Of a stretch of 8,469 bases of DNA, positions 1 through 5,291 are shown piece after piece. The stretch is from Actinomycetes bacterium (GTDB lineage: Bacteria; Actinomycetota; CADDZG01; JAHWKV01): positions 1 to 8,469 of the forward strand of contig JAJCYF010000038.1 of the NCBI GenBank assembly GCA_029263035.1, written 5' to 3'. The first letter of the stretch is position 1, and each line of letters starts with the position of its first letter. The notes beneath the pieces were generated by a model. That model was not told where the DNA came from and did no database searches. It saw only the letters and a list, made by a program, of their open reading frames with translations. The position numbers were made by a program, and so were the translations under genes.

Positions 1-1
1 C

Positions 2-388
<387 letters not shown>

Positions 389-389
389 C

Positions 390-472
390 CCTGCATCCCC
401 AATTGCTGCGTTCCTCGTCGCCTTGCGTGCTGAGCACGCGACGCTCCTCGCGCCTTGCACTTGGGGCGCAGG
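390..472. repeat. complex palindromic element in the atpD-atpC gap
   Basis: Most of the 110-nt gap is a nested inverted repeat. The outer arms are CCTGC (390-394) with GCAGG (468-472), and CCCCAA (397-402) with TTGGGG (461-466), continued by TGC (404-406) with GCA (457-459). At the centre GCGTGCT (425-431) and AGCACGC (433-439) form a 7-bp perfect stem around one base. The two halves also carry near-identical direct copies of a TCCTCG..CGCCTTGC word, at 410-426 and 443-458. A mixture of direct and inverted symmetry is typical of dispersed palindromic repeats (REP/MITE-like elements). It could equally be an mRNA structure tuning the beta/epsilon ratio. It does not look like an intrinsic terminator, having no T-run. 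Copy number elsewhere in the genome cannot be seen from here. Confidence 0.6.
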
Positions 473-484
473 ATCCTTCAGTAC

Positions 485-490
485 GGAGGG
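485..490 (+). promoter_or_regulatory. ribosome binding site of atpC
   Basis: GGAGGG lies 8 nt before the ATG at 499. It is a strong Shine-Dalgarno match and fixes the atpC start. It sits just outside the palindromic element, so ribosome access need not be blocked if that element folds. Confidence 0.8.
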
Positions 491-498
491 CTCGCTAA

Positions 499-759
499 AT
501 GCCACTCGACGTTCAGCTTGTATCGGCCGAGGACGATCTCTATATCGGTCCGGCGGAGTTCATCTCCACCCAGACCGTCGAGGGCTCCATCGGCATCATG
601 CCGGGGCACACGCCGATCCTGGCGCAGCTTCCGGCCGGTGAGGTGAAGATCGTCAACGGCGGAGCCGACCACAAGTTCACCATCGACGGTGGGTTCTTGA
701 CCGTGAAGGACGACAAGGTCATCATCCTTGCCGAACCCGAAACGGGAGAAACGTCGTAA
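499..759 (+). CDS. atpC: ATP synthase F1 subunit epsilon, short form
   Basis: The 86-residue product is the epsilon subunit of F1Fo ATP synthase, part of the central stalk joining gamma to the c-ring. The family signature of the N-terminal beta-sandwich is clear: the segment EGSIGIMPGHTPILAQL (about residues 28-44), then a GEVKI strand and an IDGGFLTVKDDKVIILAE segment. The protein stops directly after the sandwich. The usual family length is about 120-140 residues, the remainder being a two-helix C-terminal domain that inhibits ATP hydrolysis and in some species senses ATP. Here that domain is missing, and since murA starts 19 nt after the stop there is no room for a frameshifted remnant. 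The start is set by a good RBS at 485-490. The role in coupling should be kept; epsilon-type autoinhibition should be absent (inference). Confidence 0.95.
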   Translation: MPLDVQLVSAEDDLYIGPAEFISTQTVEGSIGIMPGHTPILAQLPAGEVKIVNGGADHKFTIDGGFLTVKDDKVIILAEPETGETS

Positions 760-778
760 TAACGGGTACAGCTTCGTC

Positions 779-2050
779 GTGAACTACCTGACGATCAACG
801 GAGGTGTCCGGCTTTCCGGCCGGGTGCAGATCTCCGGAGCCAAGAACTCGGCACTGAAGCTGATGGCGGCCTCGCTGCTCGGCCACGGCGTAACCGTGCT
901 GGACAACGTCCCGCGGATCAGTGACGTCTTCACCATGATCGAGGTGCTCCAGCGTCTCGGCGCAACGGTGGCGTTCGAAGGCAATACCCTCAGGATCGAC
1001 ACCTCCGGTGAGATCAGCACCGTGGCGCCCTACGACCTGGTCCGCCGGATGCGTGCGTCCATCAACGTGCTGGGACCGCTGCTGGCCCGTTCGGGCCATG
1101 CCCGCGTGGCGATGCCGGGCGGGTGCAACATCGGCAATCGCACCATCGACATGCACGAGGCGGGGCTAGCCCAGCTCGGGGTCAAGTTCACCTTCGACCA
1201 CGGTTACCTGGAGGGTATCGCCACCAAGCTCATCGGCAAGAAGGTGCTGCTCGACTTCCCCAGCCGGGGGGCAACCGAAAACCTGATGACCGCCGCAGTC
1301 CTGGCCGAGGGAGTCACGGTGATCGAAAACGCGGCCCGGGAGCCCGACATCGTGGACCTGGCCAGCTTTTTGAACTCCATGGGGGCCCAGGTGTGGGGTG
1401 CAGGCACCTCAACGGTTGAGATCACCGGGGTCGAGCGGATGGAATCCACCTTCTACCGAGTCTCCGCCGACCCCATCGAGGCGGGAACCTTTGCCCTGGC
1501 GGTGCTGGCGACCGGGGGAGACGCCGAGCTGGCGGGCGCCCAGCCCGAGACCATGGAGATCTTCCTCGAGAAGCTGGAGCTGGCGGGCGCCGAGTGGGCG
1601 CCCATCGACGACGGAATCCGCATCAGCGGGGATCATCGCCCCCAGGCGGTGGACTTTGCGACACTGCCCTACCCGGGTTTCCCCACCGACCTGCAGCCGC
1701 AGATGATGGCCTACCTGGCGGCGGCCGAGGGCACCAGCATCATCACCGAGAACGTTTTCGAGAACCGGTTCGCCCACGCCCAGGAGCTGGTGAGGATGGG
1801 GGCCGACATCCGTACCGAAGGCCACCATGCGGTGGTGCGGGGGGTACGCCGGCTGCAGGGAGCTCCCGTGAAGGGTTCCGACCTCAGAGCGGGTGCCGCG
1901 CTGGTGGTGGCTGCGCTGGGCGCTGAGGGACAGACCGAGGTCCACGACTTCCACTACGTGGAGCGGGGATACGAGGACTTCGCCGGCAAGCTGCGCGGCC
2001 TGGGCGGCGATGTGGAGCTGGTCGAGGAGACCACCTCCCTTTCGATTTAG
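779..2050 (+). CDS. murA: UDP-N-acetylglucosamine 1-carboxyvinyltransferase
   Basis: MurA transfers enolpyruvate from phosphoenolpyruvate to UDP-GlcNAc, the first committed step of peptidoglycan synthesis, in the cytoplasm. From the GTG at 779 the protein has 423 residues, the family's normal size. It shows the SGAKN motif with Lys22-Asn23 (same numbering as in E. coli MurA), the catalytic loop PGGCNIGNR with Cys116, and PGFPTDLQPQ carrying the catalytic aspartate. The Cys (not Asp) in the loop predicts sensitivity to fosfomycin at the enzyme level. The frame stays open back to a TTG at 728, inside atpC, but the GTG start gives the exact expected N-terminus and Lys22 numbering. No good Shine-Dalgarno precedes it, so translation may depend on coupling to atpC, which ends 19 nt upstream, or on a weak signal. 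It follows atpC on the same strand and is probably in the same transcript. Confidence 0.97.
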   Translation: MNYLTINGGVRLSGRVQISGAKNSALKLMAASLLGHGVTVLDNVPRISDVFTMIEVLQRLGATVAFEGNTLRIDTSGEISTVAPYDLVRRMRASINVLGPLLARSGHARVAMPGGCNIGNRTIDMHEAGLAQLGVKFTFDHGYLEGIATKLIGKKVLLDFPSRGATENLMTAAVLAEGVTVIENAAREPDIVDLASFLNSMGAQVWGAGTSTVEITGVERMESTFYRVSADPIEAGTFALAVLATGGDAELAGAQPETMEIFLEKLELAGAEWAPIDDGIRISGDHRPQAVDFATLPYPGFPTDLQPQMMAYLAAAEGTSIITENVFENRFAHAQELVRMGADIRTEGHHAVVRGVRRLQGAPVKGSDLRAGAALVVAALGAEGQTEVHDFHYVERGYEDFAGKLRGLGGDVELVEETTSLSI

Positions 2051-2052
2051 GC

Positions 2053-2346
2053 TTAGAGGCCCTTCCGGATCAGCCAGTAGATATAGAGGCCGGCTACCAG
2101 CACCACCACCATCGCAATCGGCGCAATCGTGCTGATGATCTTGTCGGACCGGCTCCTGACCGGTCGAGGCGCGGTATCGCCCTCGAACGGGGGGAGCGTT
2201 GTATGCGTAGGACTGGCCGTCGGAGTCCCGGAGGGCGACGGCGTTTCGGCGGGAGTGACTGCGAACGCTCCGTGCACCACCATTCCAAAGCTCAAAACAA
2301 AAAGCCCGAACAGCAGAGCGCATCGTGATGCGATGTTCGAATTCAT
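2053..2346 (-). CDS. small secreted/membrane-anchored protein of unknown function
   Basis: I do not recognise this 97-residue protein, but its design is convincing for a real gene. Residues 1-29 form a signal-peptide-like stretch: Arg8, a hydrophobic core LLFGLFVLSFGMVV, then AFA at 27-29 as a plausible signal peptidase I site. Residues 30-68 are rich in Pro, Thr and Ser (TPSPSGTPTASPTHT) and look like an extended extracytoplasmic linker. Residues 70-93 are a hydrophobic transmembrane helix, followed by a short basic tail RKGL. This predicts a single C-terminal anchor with the tail inside. The gene converges on murA, with only 2 nt between the stops, and diverges from the hydrolase at 2423. 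There is no visible Shine-Dalgarno, but a TANNNT hexamer lies 8 nt before the ATG, compatible with a leaderless mRNA. No function can be assigned. Confidence 0.75.
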   Translation of the reverse strand: MNSNIASRCALLFGLFVLSFGMVVHGAFAVTPAETPSPSGTPTASPTHTTLPPFEGDTAPRPVRSRSDKIISTIAPIAMVVVLVAGLYIYWLIRKGL

Positions 2347-2354
2347 GAGAGCCG

Positions 2355-2360
2355 AGAGTA
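2355..2360 (-). promoter_or_regulatory. candidate -10 box of the small membrane protein gene
   Basis: On the minus strand TACTCT fits TANNNT and ends 8 nt before the ATG (2344-2346). The message would start at or within a few bases of the start codon. I see no convincing -35 box at 16-18 nt. The absence of a ribosome binding site makes a leaderless start plausible, but the hexamer is short and could be chance. Confidence 0.35.
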
Positions 2361-2385
2361 ACCCATTGCCGGCGCAACAGGGGGT

Positions 2386-2395
2386 CCCACGTGGG
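2386..2395. promoter_or_regulatory. perfect 10-bp palindrome, possible operator
   Basis: CCCACGTGGG is a perfect palindrome in the 76-nt gap between two divergent genes. It lies where the -35 region of the plus-strand hydrolase would fall (14 nt before the TATCCT box) and 40 nt upstream of the minus-strand start codon. A regulator binding here could affect both genes. Nothing in the window identifies such a regulator. Confidence 0.3.
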
Positions 2396-2409
2396 TTGGC
2401 GGTTGGGGC

Positions 2410-2415
2410 TATCCT
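2410..2415 (+). promoter_or_regulatory. candidate -10 box of the metallo-hydrolase gene
   Basis: TATCCT matches TANNNT and ends 7 nt before the ATG at 2423, so transcription would begin at about the start codon. The GGGAG between the box and the ATG is only 2 nt from the start, too close to act as a normal Shine-Dalgarno. That favours a leaderless message. No clear -35 box is seen. Confidence 0.45.
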
Positions 2416-2422
2416 GGGAGCG

Positions 2423-3406
2423 ATGCGGTTGCAAGATACCCTTCCGGTCGAGACCCTGCCGATCCCTACTCCTTACGGAGTTGGGCAGGTCAACGCCTAC
2501 ATCATTGCGTCGGAGCCTTTGACGCTTATCGACGCAGGCGTGAACACCCTGGCAGGTGAAAACGCCCTTAAGCTCGGCTTTGCCGCCAAGGGCCTGTTCG
2601 TCGACTCACTGGACCGCATCCTCGTCACCCACGGCCACCCGGACCACTACGGACTTGTCCCTCTGATCTGCAATGGGAGTGGTCATGTGAAGGCATACAT
2701 GGGCGAGAAGGAGATCGAGCGGATTGCCAACACCGGGCCGGTTTGGGAGTGGAGCCGCCGGCTTCAGGAGGCGGGGTTCCCCGAACTGCTGCTCAAGGAG
2801 ATTTCCAAGCTTGAAAAGCGGGTCAACCGGGTCCACAAAGTGTCGCAGCTCAAGTGCCGGCCGATATCGGACGGCGAGGTGTACGAGTTCCGGGGGTTCA
2901 ACCTGGTGGCAATATCGCTACCCGGGCACACCGACGGGCACATGGGATTTCTGGAGCCGGATCGCAGAATCCTGTTCGGCGGGGATACGCTCCTTCCGCA
3001 CTCCTATCCCAACCCGCTGATCGAGCCGATCCTGGAGCCGGAGGGGGACTCTCCCAGCCGCCGGCGCCACAGCCTGAAGCTTTATCTGGAGACCCTGGAC
3101 CTGCTGCAGTCGCTTGACCTGGCGACCGTATACCCCGGGCACGGCCCGGTGATCGAAAACCCGGCCGAAACCATTGCATACATGCGCCGCCACCACTCCC
3201 GCCGGCTCGACCGGGTTTGCAACTGCCTGACGGCCGGCGGGGTGACGGCGTTTGACGTGTCCGCCACCCTGTACCCGGGGGCGGAGTCCTACTGCCGTTT
3301 TCTGGCCGTCTCCGAAGCCGTTGCCCATCTGGACGTGATCGTGGAGCAGGGCCGGGCGGGCAACGAGATTCGAGACGACGGAGTGGAGTACTTCTTCAGG
3401 CTCTAG
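2423..3406 (+). CDS. metallo-beta-lactamase-fold hydrolase
   Basis: The 327-residue protein has the MBL-fold metal-binding signature: THGHPDH at 69-75 (H70, H72, D74, H75), LPGHTDGH with H169, FGGDTLLP with D188 and YPGHGP with H240. All ligands for a two-metal site are present. A C-terminal extension of about 75 residues (HHSRRLDRV..., from about residue 255) resembles the helical or winged-helix tail of LACTB2/glyoxalase-II-like members. The family includes thioester hydrolases, RNases and lactonases, so the substrate cannot be read from the sequence; a small-molecule (thio)ester is likely. There is no signal peptide, so it should be cytoplasmic. The frame is open upstream to 2129, but that extension runs through the opposite-strand gene and lacks family similarity; the ATG at 2423 begins just before the first beta strand. 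The gene converges on the disordered-protein gene 6 nt downstream. Confidence 0.93.
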   Translation: MRLQDTLPVETLPIPTPYGVGQVNAYIIASEPLTLIDAGVNTLAGENALKLGFAAKGLFVDSLDRILVTHGHPDHYGLVPLICNGSGHVKAYMGEKEIERIANTGPVWEWSRRLQEAGFPELLLKEISKLEKRVNRVHKVSQLKCRPISDGEVYEFRGFNLVAISLPGHTDGHMGFLEPDRRILFGGDTLLPHSYPNPLIEPILEPEGDSPSRRRHSLKLYLETLDLLQSLDLATVYPGHGPVIENPAETIAYMRRHHSRRLDRVCNCLTAGGVTAFDVSATLYPGAESYCRFLAVSEAVAHLDVIVEQGRAGNEIRDDGVEYFFRL

Positions 3407-3412
3407 CGCAGG

Positions 3413-3967
3413 CTAGATTCCCTTCGTGTTCTCGTCGTCGCCGCCGGACATCTTCTCGGCGATCTTCGACTCCCACTTCATGTTCGGGTCGCTGGCCAGG
3501 ACGCCGGCAAACTTCTGACCGGTCGTCATGCCGTCTCCCTCTGCCTCATCGTTCTCGTCGGAGATGTCGGGCGCGTTGTCGACCTCGTCGCGGGAAGGAG
3601 CGTCGCCGGAAGCTTCCTGGCCGGATCCGCTGCCCATTCCGGGCTTCTGGCCGGTTGCGATGGCCGGATCGGCGTCGCTCTCTACTCCGCCTCCGCCTCC
3701 GCCGCCGGTTCCGCCGAAGGCTGCCTTGGCGCGCTCGGCGGTCTCAATTACCTCTTCCTTGGAGGCGCGCGGAAACTCCTCGCGAGCCTGCCGGGCTTCG
3801 GGGCTGTCGCTACCCGGGATGTCGTTGGAACCCTGAGACTTGTCGACCGAGCCGTCCGTGGGCTGCGCCGGAGCAAACTGCTTGGTTCCCTCCACCGTCT
3901 CGATGTTATCGTGGAGGTCGCCGCCGGTTGCCTCTCGAATCTCCTGATCCATGTCCTGGTCAGCCAT
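3413..3967 (-). CDS. acidic, Gly-rich, probably disordered protein of unknown function
   Basis: I do not recognise this 184-residue protein. It is dominated by Asp, Glu, Gly, Ala and Ser, has no Cys, a single Trp (165) and no hydrophobic core, signal peptide or membrane segment. Visible parts are an acidic N-terminus with short EGTKQF and DKSQGSND segments, a charged probable helix at 56-84 (EARQAREEFPRASKEEVIETAERAK region), a poly-glycine run at 88-94, an acidic linker, and a C-terminal amphipathic stretch at 147-173 (TTGQKFAGVLASD...). A TGQK word occurs twice (105-108 and 149-152). The start is supported by AAAGGA 8 nt upstream, and a sigma-B-like promoter lies about 60 nt upstream. Composition and promoter together suggest a hydrophilin-like stress or desiccation protein (inference). 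A membrane- or nucleoid-associated role cannot be excluded. Translation signals and frame-consistent composition make it a likely real gene. Confidence 0.8.
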   Translation of the reverse strand: MADQDMDQEIREATGGDLHDNIETVEGTKQFAPAQPTDGSVDKSQGSNDIPGSDSPEARQAREEFPRASKEEVIETAERAKAAFGGTGGGGGGGVESDADPAIATGQKPGMGSGSGQEASGDAPSRDEVDNAPDISDENDEAEGDGMTTGQKFAGVLASDPNMKWESKIAEKMSGGDDENTKGI

Positions 3968-3975
3968 TGGGCTTT

Positions 3976-3981
3976 TCCTTT
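3976..3981 (-). promoter_or_regulatory. ribosome binding site of the disordered-protein gene
   Basis: On the minus strand AAAGGA, within a purine-rich stretch, ends 8 nt before the ATG (3965-3967). It supports this start and shows that this gene, unlike its neighbours, has a conventional leader. Confidence 0.75.
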
Positions 3982-4025
3982 CTTCCGCTGGGGGCTAAGT
4001 TGCCCTGATCACACTTGTCTGTTTC

Positions 4026-4050
4026 CTACCCTGCGCTCCCGGGCGTAAAC
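4026..4050 (-). promoter_or_regulatory. sigma-B-like promoter candidate for the disordered-protein gene
   Basis: Read on the minus strand this is GTTTAC, 13 nt, GGGTAG. The Bacillus sigma-B consensus is GTTTAA, 12-15 nt, GGGWAT, and the actinobacterial SigF/SigB consensus is close (GTTT...GGGTA). Each box matches at 5 of 6 positions with correct spacing. A start near 4019 would give a leader of about 50 nt that includes the RBS. Assignment to a stress sigma factor is inference. Confidence 0.5.
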
Positions 4051-4057
4051 CGTTTAG
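4045..4057. promoter_or_regulatory. dyad formed by divergent -35-like boxes
   Basis: TAAAC (4046-4050) and GTTTA (4052-4056) are perfect inverted copies around one C. Read outward on each strand they give GTTTAC and GTTTAG, the -35-like halves of two divergent sigma-B-type promoters. It could alternatively be the operator of a dimeric repressor, in which case the sigma-B reading would be wrong. Confidence 0.4.
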
Positions 4058-4077
4058 TGGCGACGCTCAGGGGATAT
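4052..4077 (+). promoter_or_regulatory. sigma-B-like promoter candidate toward the desulfurase operon
   Basis: GTTTAG, 14 nt, GGATAT on the plus strand matches the sigma-B-type consensus at 5 of 6 positions in each box, against GTTTAA and GGGTAT. Transcription would start near 4084, giving a leader of about 40 nt before the ATG at 4125. It would act alongside the TAGAAT box nearer the gene. Confidence 0.38.
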
Positions 4078-4110
4078 GCGCCGGCGCGGGCCCAGGTACG
4101 GGCTTCGCCC

Positions 4111-4116
4111 TAGAAT
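4111..4116 (+). promoter_or_regulatory. candidate -10 box of the cysteine desulfurase operon
   Basis: TAGAAT is a good vegetative -10 match (consensus TATAAT) and ends 8 nt before the ATG at 4125, so the transcript would begin almost at the start codon. No recognisable -35 box lies 16-18 nt upstream (the region is GC-only) and there is no well-placed Shine-Dalgarno. It fits a leaderless operon start. Confidence 0.5.
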
Positions 4117-4124
4117 GGGTGGCC

Positions 4125-5291
4125 ATGATCTATCTGGACTACGCCGCCACCACTCCGATGATGGACGAGGTCGTCGAGGCGATGCTGCCCTACCAGCAGC
4201 AGTATTTCGGCAACCCGTCGAGCGTCTACCGTGCCGGGCGGGAGGCGAAGAAGGGGCTGGAAGAGGCCCGGGACAAGGTCGCGGACGCCATCGGCGCGCA
4301 GCCTTCGGAGATCGTCTTCACCGCCGGGGGGACCGAAGCCGACAACCTGGCGCTCAAGGGGGCGATGGCCAAAGCCGACCCTCGCCGCAGGCACATCATC
4401 ACCAGCTCAATCGAGCACCACGCCGTTCTTCACTCAGCCGAGTGGCTGGAGCGCCAGGGCTTCAGGGTGACCTTCCTGCCGGTAGACAACAACGGTCTGG
4501 TGAACCTGGAGGCGCTTAGAGCCGCGCTGTCCGCCGAAACCGCAATCGTCTCGGTGATGCTGGCCAACAACGAGGTCGGGACGATTCAGCCGCTGCGGGA
4601 GCTGGTGGACATCGTCAAGGAGAACAGCCGGGCGCTGGTGCACACCGATGCGGTGCAGGGTCTGGGTAAGATCCCGGTCGACGTGGAGGCGCTTGGGGTC
4701 GACATGGCTGCTTTCGCCGCCCACAAGCTCGGAGGGCCCAAGGGGGTCGGCGCGCTGTACCTTCGCCGTAAGACTCCCATCGCCCCCCAGCTGCACGGCG
4801 GGGGTCAGGAGCGCGAGCTTCGCAGCGGAACCCCCAACGTTGCCGGAATTGTCGGCTTCGGGGCGGCGGCGGAGATCTCGGCGGCTGAGGTCAAGCAGCA
4901 GGGGGACCGCCTGAAGGAGATTCGCGACCGGTTGCAGGCTTCGATACTTGAGTCCATTCCTCTCACCTCGGTCAACGCCCCGGGGGCCCCCCGGGTTCCC
5001 GGAACGTTGAGCGTCTGCATCCAGGGCGTGGAGGGGGAATCCCTGCTGCTCATGCTGGACTCCAAGGGAATCGCCGCATCCAGCGGGTCGGCATGCGCGT
5101 CGGGCTCCCTGGAGCCGTCGCATGTGCTGATGGCTATGGGCATCGCACCCGAGCTTGCTCACGGGTCCCTTCGGCTGTCGCTCGGACGCGGGAGCCTGGA
5201 TCTGGATGTGGAGGCGGTCGTCGACACCCTCGGCCAGGTGGTTGCCCGTCTGCGGTCTATCGCTCCCAGGTTTGCCAAGAACCCCGCATGA
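4125..5291 (+). CDS. cysteine desulfurase (NifS/IscS family)
   Basis: This PLP enzyme removes sulfur from cysteine, giving alanine and an enzyme-bound persulfide for thiolation or Fe-S assembly. The 388-residue protein begins IYLDYAATTP, typical of the family. It carries SIEHHAV with the PLP-stacking His (98/99), the ANNEVGTIQ loop, HTDAVQG with D175 and Q178, and AAHKLGGPKG with the PLP lysine K201. The catalytic loop SSGSACASG has C324, and the short loop followed by SLEPSHVL is the class I (IscS/NifS) type. The ATG at 4125 was chosen over the GTG at 4119, which lies almost on the -10 box. No iscU, sufBCD or iscR is nearby. The stop overlaps the mnmA start by 4 bp, so a role in supplying sulfur to MnmA is the natural reading, as for Bacillus YrvO. 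A wider Fe-S role is possible. Confidence 0.96.
   Translation: MIYLDYAATTPMMDEVVEAMLPYQQQYFGNPSSVYRAGREAKKGLEEARDKVADAIGAQPSEIVFTAGGTEADNLALKGAMAKADPRRRHIITSSIEHHAVLHSAEWLERQGFRVTFLPVDNNGLVNLEALRAALSAETAIVSVMLANNEVGTIQPLRELVDIVKENSRALVHTDAVQGLGKIPVDVEALGVDMAAFAAHKLGGPKGVGALYLRRKTPIAPQLHGGGQERELRSGTPNVAGIVGFGAAAEISAAEVKQQGDRLKEIRDRLQASILESIPLTSVNAPGAPRVPGTLSVCIQGVEGESLLLMLDSKGIAASSGSACASGSLEPSHVLMAMGIAPELAHGSLRLSLGRGSLDLDVEAVVDTLGQVVARLRSIAPRFAKNPA

Noticed and set aside
2051..2052. Terminator after murA
   Set aside because: The stops of murA and the convergent small gene are 2 nt apart, and no hairpin plus T-run is seen nearby.
2129..2422. N-terminal extension of the metallo-hydrolase frame
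   Set aside because: It runs across the divergent gap and through the opposite-strand gene, and family members begin near the ATG at 2423, which has its own -10-like box.
1409..2434. Long open frame on the minus strand (341 codons) opposite murA
   Set aside because: It is antisense to a certain gene, has no family features, and overlaps the better-supported small membrane protein in another frame. High GC makes long antisense frames common.
3407..3412. Bidirectional terminator between the convergent hydrolase and disordered-protein genes
   Set aside because: Only 6 nt separate the stops and no stable hairpin with T-run is visible on either strand.
3682..3718. Short tandem repeat (GGC/GGA-type) in the disordered-protein gene
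   Set aside because: It is the coding sequence of the poly-glycine run with mixed codons, not an independent repeat array.
4119..4121. GTG start for the desulfurase
   Set aside because: It adds only two residues (M-A), lies 2 nt after the TAGAAT box and has no RBS; the ATG at 4125 gives the usual family N-terminus.
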